Source: SLNP01 sp964568875
GTDB taxonomy: Bacteria; Bacteroidota; Bacteroidia; Bacteroidales; VadinHA17
Length of the DNA: 64,000 bases
Reading direction: 5' to 3'
Assembly: GCA_964568875.1 (NCBI GenBank)
Contig: CAZMSH010000003.1
Coordinates: 62,001 to 126,000 of the forward strand
The notes under the pieces are model-generated. The model had not been told where the DNA came from. It saw nothing but the letters and a program-made list of their open reading frames with translations, and did no database searches. The translations under genes and the position numbers were made by a program. Every line of letters starts with the position of its first letter. The first letter of the stretch is position 1. Below, one piece after another: positions 25,258 to 32,594 of this stretch.

Positions 25258-27756
25258 ATGATTACATCAGATGTTGCCAGGCTTACGGGAGGCCGGCTGA
25301 GCGGTCGGGCAGACAATTTGGTAAAGGGTGTCTTCATTGACAGCAGGTCAGTGACATCTGACAGCGAATCGCTCTTTTTTGCAATACGTGGTAAAACAAA
25401 TGACGGTCATGATTATATCGGACAGTTGATAGCAAAAGGGATTAAGTCATTCGTAGCAGAGTATATACCCGCAACGGTTAAAGATGCTGCAGGATGTTCA
25501 TTCATTATAGTACCCGACAGCCTGAAAGCATTGCAGAGGCTTGCATCGGCAAGGCGTGACACTTTTAAAGGACAGGTAATTGCCGTTACGGGAAGTGCCG
25601 GAAAGACAATCGTAAAAGAGTGGCTTTATGAAATCATGAGCCGCGAAAGAGATGTGGTGAGGAGCCCGAGAAGCTACAATAGCATCACCGGCGTTCCCCT
25701 TTCTGTATGGAATGCTGACGACAGCTATGATACCGCCATATTCGAGGCCGGGGCCTCACAGCCCGGAACAATGCAGGTGCTTCAGGAAATTATCAGGCCA
25801 CATATATGCGTAATAACCAATATAGGTGAGGCGCACCAGGACAGATACGGTAGTTTCAGAGAGAAGATTAAGGAAAAGCTTCTGCTTGCATCCGGATCAG
25901 ATATTATTGTATACCCTGCTGCATGCAGTGACCTTCATGAAGAGGTAAAGAAGATAGCAGAGATAAGGAAGGTAAAGAGTGGATCATGGATTCTTTCAGG
26001 AGACACTTTCAGTAAGAGAAATGCCGGTTCCAAAGCGGAATCTCAGGCACGTTTCAGGGCTTCAGTTAAGAATAGGAGCGATGGTTCCTCGGAAATAGAG
26101 ATAGGTTTTGAGGAGGGGGTTTTCAAATATACCATACCATTTAATGACCGCGCATCGGTTGAAAACTCAGTGACTGTAGCCGTCACTTCTGTTCTTGCAG
26201 GCATACCGGAAGGGAGTATTGCTGAGGGTATGAAACGCCTGCAGCCCGTTGCAATGAGGATGGCTGTCAGGAGCGGTATCAATAACTGCACCCTGATAGA
26301 AGATCTCTTTAATTCCGATACCGTCTCACTGAAAATGGCAATAGATTTTCTGAAAAACCACCCCGGAGAAAAACACACTGTGATATTGTCAGACATAACA
26401 GATGCCGGAAGAGATCAAAGAGAGATTGCCGGGGAGGTGGCCGGAATCCTGAAGAGGGCAAACGTTTCACGCTTTATAGGTATCGGACCCGGCCTTGCAG
26501 CTAACAGTGAATTATTTTCCGGTGCTTCTCAGTTCTACAATACAACCTCAGAATTTGCTGATGCTTTTACGCTACTTGAGTTTTCTGATGAAGTAATACT
26601 TATAAAAGGGGCAGCCTCGTTCGGCTTCGACAGTATAGTAACGTTGCTGGAACTTAAGAAACATACTACCGTACTCGAAGTAAATCTTGACGCGATACTC
26701 CACAATGTAAGGCGGGTGCGATCGATGCTGAAACCGGGGGTCAGGCTTATGGGTATGGTAAAGGCATTTGCTTATGGATCAGGTATCTCTGAGATAGGCA
26801 CTCTGCTGGAACGCAATGGCGTTGATTACCTTGGCGTTGCCAATGCCGACGAGGGAGCTGAACTGAGGCAGGCCGGAATAACGGCACCTGTACTGGTTAT
26901 GATACCCGATGAGTCATCATATGATACAATTATCAGGTACAACCTCGAGCCTGAGTTGTACAGCTTCAGGGTACTGGAAGGATTTATACGTGTAGCCGCC
27001 AGATACGGCCTTACGGAGTGGCCGGTACATATCAAACTCGACACCGGAATGCACAGACTGGGGTTCCAGCCTGAAGATGCGGAAAGACTTTCAGGAATAC
27101 TGAAGAAGACAGACAGTGTCAGAGTGGCCACTGTTTTTACCCATCTTGCTGCAACAGAGTCGGAAGCTGATGATTTCAGGACAAAGAAACAGGCATCAGT
27201 TTTTGAATCGGTTTATGAATCGCTTGTTGCTGCGATTGGTTATCACCCTGTAAGGCACATGCTTAACAGCTCGGGCATACTCAGGTTTCCTGAATTGCAG
27301 TTCGATATGGTGAGACTTGGGATTGGGCTGTACGGACTTGCCTCCGTTGATGATATGCAAATGAGACATACCTCAAGGTTTATATCAGCTATCTCACAGA
27401 TCAAAGCTGTAAAAGCCGGTGAGCCGGTAGGTTATGGATATACAGATGCTGCCGGCCACGACAGGCTGATAGCAACCATCCCGGTAGGATATGCCGACGG
27501 CCTGAGCAGGCAGATGGGTAATGGCAGGGGGTCGGTATGGATAGATGGTAAGAAAGTACCTATCGTCGGTATAATATGCATGGACATGTTCATGGCAGAT
27601 GTGTCAGACACCAATGCAGCAGAGGGAGACCCGGTAGAAATATTCGGTGATAATATTTCAGTACGTGAGGTGGCAAAGATTTGCAATACAATTCCGTACG
27701 AGATAATAACCTCAATCCCACCCCGCGTCAGGAGGGTGTTTTACCATGAAAGCTGA
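25258..27756 (+). CDS. MurF-alanine racemase fusion
   Basis: Bifunctional 832-residue protein. Residues 1 to about 455 are UDP-MurNAc-tripeptide:D-Ala-D-Ala ligase (MurF), with the P-loop VTGSAGKTIVKEWL and the EAGASQPGTM region. Residues from about 458 are fold-type III alanine racemase, with the PLP lysine at Lys502 in GMVKAFAYGSG, the substrate-side GYGYTDAAGHD and the C-terminal CMDMFMADVSD. One chain therefore makes D-alanine and uses the D-Ala-D-Ala made from it; the ddl that links the two steps is at 4.4 kb. The fusion is a known Bacteroidota arrangement. The MurF P-loop reads GSAGKTI instead of the common GTNGKTT. Confidence 0.95.
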   Translation: MITSDVARLTGGRLSGRADNLVKGVFIDSRSVTSDSESLFFAIRGKTNDGHDYIGQLIAKGIKSFVAEYIPATVKDAAGCSFIIVPDSLKALQRLASARRDTFKGQVIAVTGSAGKTIVKEWLYEIMSRERDVVRSPRSYNSITGVPLSVWNADDSYDTAIFEAGASQPGTMQVLQEIIRPHICVITNIGEAHQDRYGSFREKIKEKLLLASGSDIIVYPAACSDLHEEVKKIAEIRKVKSGSWILSGDTFSKRNAGSKAESQARFRASVKNRSDGSSEIEIGFEEGVFKYTIPFNDRASVENSVTVAVTSVLAGIPEGSIAEGMKRLQPVAMRMAVRSGINNCTLIEDLFNSDTVSLKMAIDFLKNHPGEKHTVILSDITDAGRDQREIAGEVAGILKRANVSRFIGIGPGLAANSELFSGASQFYNTTSEFADAFTLLEFSDEVILIKGAASFGFDSIVTLLELKKHTTVLEVNLDAILHNVRRVRSMLKPGVRLMGMVKAFAYGSGISEIGTLLERNGVDYLGVANADEGAELRQAGITAPVLVMIPDESSYDTIIRYNLEPELYSFRVLEGFIRVAARYGLTEWPVHIKLDTGMHRLGFQPEDAERLSGILKKTDSVRVATVFTHLAATESEADDFRTKKQASVFESVYESLVAAIGYHPVRHMLNSSGILRFPELQFDMVRLGIGLYGLASVDDMQMRHTSRFISAISQIKAVKAGEPVGYGYTDAAGHDRLIATIPVGYADGLSRQMGNGRGSVWIDGKKVPIVGIICMDMFMADVSDTNAAEGDPVEIFGDNISVREVAKICNTIPYEIITSIPPRVRRVFYHES

Positions 27757-27762
27757 AACTGA

Positions 27763-28464
27763 CTAGCCCAGTTCGCTGATACGTTCGAGCCTTGAGGAAT
27801 CGAGGATCTTTATCTTCCTGCCTTCAAGAGCTATGACGTCTTCAGAGGCAAATACCGACAGAGTACGGATAGCATTAGACGTGGTCATGTTCGACAGATT
27901 GGCAATATCTTCCCTTGAGAGATATACCTTTATTGTCAGTCCGTCGTTTTCAAGACCGTAGGTGTCGCGCAGAACAAGAAGAGATTCAGCAAGCCTTCCC
28001 CTGATGTGCTTCTGGGTGAGAGAAACTGTCCTGTTGTTCGAAAATTCCAGCTCTTTGGCTATTATTTTAATAAACCTCAGCGCCAGATCGGGATTCTTTC
28101 TGATGATTTTCATTATCGCATCCTGTTCGAACATACAGATGGTAGTATCTTCAATGGCTATTGCCGTGGCGGAGTAGGAAGAATCTGCGAACAGGGCACG
28201 GTAGCCGATAAGGCCCTGCGGACTAACCATCCTCAGAATCTGATCTCTTCCTCCAACACCCTCCTTGTAGACTTTAACCTTTCCCGTAGCCAGGCAAATA
28301 AGTCCATGAGGTCTCTCGCCCTCCATGAAAATAATTTCCCCTTTCCTGTAATGCGCGTAAGTGTGATGCTGTACCAGTACCTCCTTCTCCTTAATGGTTA
28401 AACCCTTAAGCATTGAGCAGGAACCTTCCAGGCATTGTTCTACGTACGGATTCTTATACTGCAT
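27763..28464 (-). CDS. Crp/Fnr-family transcriptional regulator
   Basis: Regulator of 233 residues. The N-terminal cyclic-nucleotide-binding-fold domain (about 20-140) contains HYRKGEIIFMEGERPHGLICLATGKVKVYKEG. A dimer helix (about 140-165) is followed by a C-terminal winged helix with the recognition segment YLSREDIANLSNMTTSNAIRTLSVFASEDVI (about 184-214). Two N-terminal cysteines (Cys11, Cys16) are too few for an Fnr-type iron-sulfur cluster, and the cAMP-binding residues of Crp are not evident, so the ligand is unknown. A palindrome in its own leader suggests autoregulation. It converges on murF-alr with 6 bases between stops. Confidence 0.92.
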   Translation of the reverse strand: MQYKNPYVEQCLEGSCSMLKGLTIKEKEVLVQHHTYAHYRKGEIIFMEGERPHGLICLATGKVKVYKEGVGGRDQILRMVSPQGLIGYRALFADSSYSATAIAIEDTTICMFEQDAIMKIIRKNPDLALRFIKIIAKELEFSNNRTVSLTQKHIRGRLAESLLVLRDTYGLENDGLTIKVYLSREDIANLSNMTTSNAIRTLSVFASEDVIALEGRKIKILDSSRLERISELG

Positions 28465-28472
28465 GGCTTAAA

Positions 28473-28490
28473 CTATGTTGAATAACATAG
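28473..28490. promoter_or_regulatory. Palindromic operator candidate at the Crp-family gene
   Basis: CTATGTT-GAAT-AACATAG is a perfect 7-bp inverted repeat with a 4-base centre, the geometry of Crp/Fnr operators. It lies between the -7 promoter box and the gene's start. Two further TTAACAT half-sites lie within about 60 bases upstream. Confidence 0.6.
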
Positions 28491-28491
28491 A

Positions 28492-28499
28492 CAAAGTTA
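28492..28499 (-). promoter_or_regulatory. Promoter -7 element for the Crp-family gene
   Basis: TAACTTTG on the minus strand matches TAnnTTTG exactly, 28 bases upstream of the ATG and directly next to the palindrome at 28473-28490. Confidence 0.7.
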
Positions 28500-28715
28500 C
28501 AAAAAGATTGATATAATCGTAAAATTAACATTTTTTAACATACTCAGTTTCAGTTAGTTGTAAGGTTCACGACAACAGATTTTTACTAATATGTTATTGA
28601 GCATGAAATGTTGCTGTGAGCATGATATTTGTCATTACCTGCTTGTTCGCAACAGCGATTTCTGCAACATAATGGTAATAATTCCTGTATCCGGGCAGGA
28701 GTTGGGATTTGAATT

Positions 28716-30374
28716 TCAAAAGGTGAAACCTGAGATCAGCGGTATCCTTCTGCCGCTACCGAATGCTTTTGAAGATACTCTTACAGATGGTGGGGCCTGA
28801 TATCTTTTGTATTCATTACTATTTACCATTTTGACGACTCTTTTCACTGTTTCTTCCCCGAATCCTTCTTCTATTATTGTTTGCGGGTCTCTCAGCAACT
28901 CGATATATCTGAACAGTATTTCGTCGAGTATTTCGTAAGGGGGAAGCGTGTCGGTATCTTTCTGACCTGCTTTAAGTTCAGCAGAAGGTGGTTTTGTAAT
29001 TGAGTTTTCGGGTATTATCTCTTTATCATTATTAATATAGCGTGCGATTCTGTAGACATCGGTTTTGTAGATGTCACCGAGAGGTGAGATTGCCCCGGCC
29101 ATGTCTCCGTAGAGTGTTCCGTATCCGGTTGCGGCTTCGCTCTTGTTTGAAGTATTCAGTACCAGATATCCGAATTTATTGGAATATGCCATTAGCAGAA
29201 CAGCTCTTATCCGAGCCTGAATGTTCTCTTCCGTAGTATCGCCTGTGGTTCCTTCGAAGAGAGGTTTGAGGGCTTCCTCGAAACCCAGATGGGGCTTCTC
29301 AATCTCTATCTTTTCCCATTTAATGCCGAGGTTTTCTGCCAGCCTTACAGCGTCAGAAAATGAGTGCTCTGAGGAGTACCTTGACGGCATCATCAGTCCG
29401 GTTACATTTTCGCTGCCAATTGCTCTTACTGCGAGTGCGGCGCATACAGCTGAGTCGATACCGCCTGACAGGCCAAGCAGTACTTTTTTCTGACCGGTTT
29501 TGAGGAGATAGTCACGCAGGCCTGTAATTACAGCATCATGAATTAGTTCTGCCTTGCCTGGTACAGGAGAAATTTCACTCTTTTGTATACTCTCTATCTC
29601 ATCAGTGCAGATTGTGAGCGATGCTTCGGTGAAAAAAGGAAGACGGGCTTTGATATTTCCCTGATTGTCTATTACCAGCGAGGCTCCGTCGAATACAAGG
29701 TCGGTATTTGCACCTGTCTGGTTAACCATTATTACAGGCTTCCTGTATCTGGCTGCTTTACTTTTGAATATTTCTTCTTTAACTGCAAGCCGGTTATGGG
29801 CGAACGGTGCTGCTGAAATATTTATTACCAGATCGGGATTGAGGTGGCTGAGCTCTTCCATCGGTGATATTCTGTAAAGGCTGACATCACCTTTTTTATG
29901 GTTAAATGGTTGCTCGTCCCACAGATCCTCACAGATGGTTAAGGCAATCTTTCTGTCCTTATAGCTTACTGTCCTGAACGTGTCACAAGGTTCGAAGTAA
30001 CGGTACTCGTCAAAAACGTCGTAGGTAGGCAGGAGTGCTTTGCTGATAATGTCAGTGACTTTACCGTCAGCCAGAAAGAGTGCCGAATTATACAGCCTTT
30101 TCCCTTTTGGGTTATTGTTTCTGGTAGGGGCTCCCACAATTGCTGCTATCGATTGACATTCAACGGCTATTATGTTGACAGCCTCTTCTGTAAGCTTCAG
30201 GAATTTTTGTGATTCCAGCAGATCCATTGGAGGATAGCCGGTGACACTGAGTTCGGGAAAGACTACCAGATCAGAACCTTCAGATGCCGCCTTCCTGATT
30301 GCGTCGCATATCTTCTGGCAATTGTAGCTGATATTACCGGGGTGCGGGTTTATTTGCGCGAGGGTTATCTTCAT
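28716..30374 (-). CDS. nadE: Glutamine-dependent NAD+ synthetase
   Basis: Last enzyme of NAD synthesis, 552 residues, with two domains. The N-terminal nitrilase-type glutaminase (about 1-260) carries the triad regions FPELSVTGYPP (Glu), KALLPTYDVFDEYRYFEP (Lys) and LTICEDLWDE (Cys). The C-terminal synthetase (about 285-552) has the pyrophosphate loop LLGLSGGIDSAVCAALA and the NTSNKSEAATGYGTLYGDMAGAISPLGD segment. Glutamine-derived ammonia is channelled between the domains. It follows an outer-membrane barrel gene by 17 bases in the same operon. A nadE/gldB neighbourhood is also known from Flavobacterium. Confidence 0.96.
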   Translation of the reverse strand: MKITLAQINPHPGNISYNCQKICDAIRKAASEGSDLVVFPELSVTGYPPMDLLESQKFLKLTEEAVNIIAVECQSIAAIVGAPTRNNNPKGKRLYNSALFLADGKVTDIISKALLPTYDVFDEYRYFEPCDTFRTVSYKDRKIALTICEDLWDEQPFNHKKGDVSLYRISPMEELSHLNPDLVINISAAPFAHNRLAVKEEIFKSKAARYRKPVIMVNQTGANTDLVFDGASLVIDNQGNIKARLPFFTEASLTICTDEIESIQKSEISPVPGKAELIHDAVITGLRDYLLKTGQKKVLLGLSGGIDSAVCAALAVRAIGSENVTGLMMPSRYSSEHSFSDAVRLAENLGIKWEKIEIEKPHLGFEEALKPLFEGTTGDTTEENIQARIRAVLLMAYSNKFGYLVLNTSNKSEAATGYGTLYGDMAGAISPLGDIYKTDVYRIARYINNDKEIIPENSITKPPSAELKAGQKDTDTLPPYEILDEILFRYIELLRDPQTIIEEGFGEETVKRVVKMVNSNEYKRYQAPPSVRVSSKAFGSGRRIPLISGFTF

Positions 30375-30391
30375 AATCGTTTGTTTACAGA

Positions 30392-31081
30392 TCAGAAGAA
30401 GATACCAAGCCTGAATCTGATTAACCTGACAACACTCTTGTCAGCTGGCTGTCCGGTATTATCTATGGTCACGTCGGTAAAACCGCTTTCATACCCGACT
30501 CCGACTATCAGTAGTGTTGAACCTCCTATAGAGTATTCTGTTCCGGCCTGTAAATGATAACCCAGATGAAACTTGCTTATCTCGTTCGACCCGGCTTCTT
30601 TTTCAATTCCGGCAGCAGGTATTGAGATGGTGCCCTTATTCAGAAAACCGGCATCGAGACCTGCGTCGGTGAATATTGCCAGATAGCCTATCTGGTTAGT
30701 TCTTAGTCTGAGCCCTGCCGGAATGATTATGTACGAGGCAGAGTAGATGGCTTTGTCTCCCGGAGCGACAGTGGTCTGGAAGTTTGTAAATTCGAAGGTA
30801 GTCTCCTGGGTCGAGCTCTGTACGCCCCCTGTTTTCAGGTAGGATAAACCGGTTGAGAAAGCATAGTTCCTGCCGAAATAGTAGTTGATGGCAAGACCGC
30901 CGGAGAACCCTGCCCTCAGTCCTCCCCCTGAAATATTATCTGCATCGGATGAGATCCAGCCAACCAGAGGATCACCGTAAAGTCCGAGATGCAGCTGCTG
31001 ACCCCTTACGTTTTCTATATTAAGTGCGCTGACAGTTATTACGACTGCCATTAATCTGAGATAAGTTATAATATTCTTCAT
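30392..31081 (-). CDS. Outer-membrane beta-barrel protein (OMP_b-brl_2/PorT-like)
   Basis: Small barrel protein of 229 residues. A signal peptide (about 1-27, ending VRGQQ) precedes alternating amphipathic strands with frequent Gly/Tyr (GLRAGFSGGLAINYYFGRNYAFSTGLSYL, LGYHLQAGTEYSIGGSTLLIVGVGYESGF). It ends in a terminal strand closing with Phe (IRFRLGIFF), the outer-membrane assembly signal. Length and pattern match the broad PorT/OMP_b-brl_2 group; nothing shows it is the T9SS protein PorT itself. It is the first gene of the operon with nadE and divergent from gldB. Confidence 0.8.
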   Translation of the reverse strand: MKNIITYLRLMAVVITVSALNIENVRGQQLHLGLYGDPLVGWISSDADNISGGGLRAGFSGGLAINYYFGRNYAFSTGLSYLKTGGVQSSTQETTFEFTNFQTTVAPGDKAIYSASYIIIPAGLRLRTNQIGYLAIFTDAGLDAGFLNKGTISIPAAGIEKEAGSNEISKFHLGYHLQAGTEYSIGGSTLLIVGVGYESGFTDVTIDNTGQPADKSVVRLIRFRLGIFF

Positions 31082-31099
31082 AGCCAGATCGTTTTGATT

Positions 31100-31108
31100 G
31101 CAAAATTA
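31100..31108 (-). promoter_or_regulatory. Promoter -7 element for the barrel-nadE operon
   Basis: TAATTTTGC on the minus strand matches TAnnTTTGC exactly, 19 bases upstream of the start at 31081. Confidence 0.7.
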
Positions 31109-31216
31109 ACAAAAATCCAGGGTAATGATAAGAATTATGGGCATTAACTCCGGTCCTGCACAGTTACTTTATGCCTCTGAAGCCGGGAGTATGGTGTCGC
31201 GAATTTATTTTAATTG

Positions 31217-31225
31217 TTACTTTGC
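31217..31225 (+). promoter_or_regulatory. Near-consensus promoter element for gldB
   Basis: TTACTTTGC differs from TAnnTTTGC at one base and lies 22 bases upstream of the gldB ATG. Confidence 0.45.
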
Positions 31226-31246
31226 GGTTACGATAATAAGTGTGAT

Positions 31247-32260
31247 ATGAAGCGGTTTTTTATTCTCATGACTCTTGTTTCTGCAATTATGATTTTATCG
31301 TGCAGAAGAAATGAGTATGTTGTTGATTTGTCGGGAATCAATGTTGACCTTTCCATTATGCGCCTTGAGGAAGATCTCTTTTCTGTTGATTCAGGGTCAG
31401 TTAAGGAGAGAGCTCCCGGGTTGATTAATAAATATGGTGATTTTATGCAGCTTTTCAGTTATGTAATAAATACCGGCGATGTTGAAAGTCCGACATGGCA
31501 TGAGTATTTATCGATGTTTGTCAACGACAGGCTGAATAACGAGGTATATGCTGCCGTAGAGGCCGTTTACTCTGATATAGGCGATATTGAAGAGGATTTA
31601 ATTCAGGCCTTCAGGCATTACAGGTATTATTTTCCTGAAGAGGTTGTACCGTCGGTATATACTTGTATTACAGGATTTAACAACAGCATAATAATAGGTG
31701 ATTCAGTTCTGGGTATTGGTCTTGACAGGTATCTTGGTCCGGAGACTGAGTTTTACAGCAGGCTTGGTATCTACAAATATCTTACTCTCAGGATGGACAG
31801 GCCTTATATTGTTCCTGACTGTATGTATGCCTGGGCAACGACGGAATGGGATTATCATGAATTGGAGTATGGTGCTGACAATGTGTTTTCCAGGATCATA
31901 CATGAGGGAAAGTTGCATTATTTTGTCAGGAGAATGCTTCCTCAGGCTGATGAAGAGGTTATCTTCGGGTTTACTGCTGATCAGATGAAGTTTTGCAGGA
32001 ACAATGAGGATCTTATGTGGACCTATCTTGTAGAGCATGACCTGCTTTTTTCAACCGATCAGCTGGTTGTGAGGAAGCTTACAGGTGTAGCACCGTTCAC
32101 ATCATATTTTACGAATGAATCACCCGGAAAGGCTGCGGTATGGATTGGTTTCAGGATAGTTGACCAGTATATGAAGAGAAACCCGGGTGTGGCTCTTGGT
32201 GATCTTATGGCGATGACCGACTACCAGCAGTTATTGTCAGGAGCAAAATATAACCCGTAA
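31247..32260 (+). CDS. gldB: Gliding-motility lipoprotein GldB
   Basis: Lipoprotein of 337 residues counted from the ATG at 31247. The signal MKRFFILMTLVSAIMILSC places the lipid-bearing cysteine at 19, followed by RRNEYVVDLSGINVDLSIMRLEEDLF, the family's conserved opening. Internal GldB features include YFPEEVVPSVYTCITGFNNSI, GIGLDRYLG and a His-rich FSRIIHEGKLHYFVRRMLP segment. GldB is required for gliding in Flavobacterium but is conserved in many non-gliding Bacteroidota, so motility should not be assumed. gldC, its usual partner, is missing; the next gene is convergent. A starting GTG/TTG further upstream is unlikely because it would spoil the signal peptide. Confidence 0.92.
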   Translation: MKRFFILMTLVSAIMILSCRRNEYVVDLSGINVDLSIMRLEEDLFSVDSGSVKERAPGLINKYGDFMQLFSYVINTGDVESPTWHEYLSMFVNDRLNNEVYAAVEAVYSDIGDIEEDLIQAFRHYRYYFPEEVVPSVYTCITGFNNSIIIGDSVLGIGLDRYLGPETEFYSRLGIYKYLTLRMDRPYIVPDCMYAWATTEWDYHELEYGADNVFSRIIHEGKLHYFVRRMLPQADEEVIFGFTADQMKFCRNNEDLMWTYLVEHDLLFSTDQLVVRKLTGVAPFTSYFTNESPGKAAVWIGFRIVDQYMKRNPGVALGDLMAMTDYQQLLSGAKYNP

Positions 32261-32302
32261 AAAAAGGCGGGCCATATCTGGCACCGCCTTAAAGATTTTT
32301 TT
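32259..32302. terminator. Bidirectional terminator between gldB and the ferredoxin gene
   Basis: AAGGCGGGCC (32264-32273) pairs with GGC-A-CCGCCTT (32280-32290) around a 6-base loop with a single bulged A. Seven T follow on each strand: 32296-32302 on plus after a short gap, 32259-32265 directly on minus. It is stronger for the ferredoxin gene. Confidence 0.9.
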
Positions 32303-32314
32303 ATTGATTGCCTG

Positions 32315-32482
32315 TTATTCGGGGTGGATAGCCTCTACCGGACAGACGTCGGCGCAGGCTCCGCAATCGGTGCATATATCGGGGTCGATTTTATAGATGT
32401 CTCCCTCGGATATTGCCTCAACCGGGCACTCATCGATACAGGTTCCGCAAGCGGTGCAATCATCAGTGATAACGTAAGCCAT
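32315..32482 (-). CDS. 2[4Fe-4S] ferredoxin
   Basis: Small electron carrier of 55 residues beginning MAYVITDDCTACGTCIDECP. Two classic cluster motifs are visible: Cys9-x2-Cys12-x2-Cys15-x3-Cys19-Pro and Cys37-x2-Cys40-x2-Cys43-x3-Cys47-Pro, so it should hold two 4Fe-4S clusters at low potential. The length and near-internal symmetry are those of clostridial-type bacterial ferredoxins. It implies anaerobic electron transfer, for example with pyruvate or 2-oxoacid oxidoreductases. It is monocistronic, with a fully matched promoter and a strong terminator. Confidence 0.97.
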   Translation of the reverse strand: MAYVITDDCTACGTCIDECPVEAISEGDIYKIDPDICTDCGACADVCPVEAIHPE

Positions 32483-32522
32483 GATCTCTATTCTTTTTGG
32501 TTAATGAAAATTCAATGTGTCA

Positions 32523-32553
32523 CAAAAATACTTTTAAATTTTATTTTCCCAAA
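32523..32553 (-). promoter_or_regulatory. Complete promoter (-33 and -7) for the ferredoxin gene
   Basis: On the minus strand TTTG (32550-32553) is followed 19 bases later by TATTTTTG (32523-32530), a full match to the TTTG-N19-TAnnTTTG promoter. This is the cleanest example in the window. The start codon is 40 bases downstream. Confidence 0.8.
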
Positions 32554-32594
32554 ATTTCAAAAACTATTTGAAAGCATATTTAGGCGATCATGCT

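Noticed and set aside
27763..28464. Oxygen-sensing Fnr with an iron-sulfur cluster
   Set aside because: Only two closely spaced N-terminal cysteines are present and no four-cysteine pattern.
28560..28715. Structured RNA or terminator downstream of nadE
   Set aside because: Short ATGTTGC/GCAACAT pairings exist but no stable hairpin with a T run; not enough to call an RNA.
30392..31081. True T9SS component PorT
   Set aside because: Only the general small-barrel pattern is visible, and the neighbours expected for PorT are absent.
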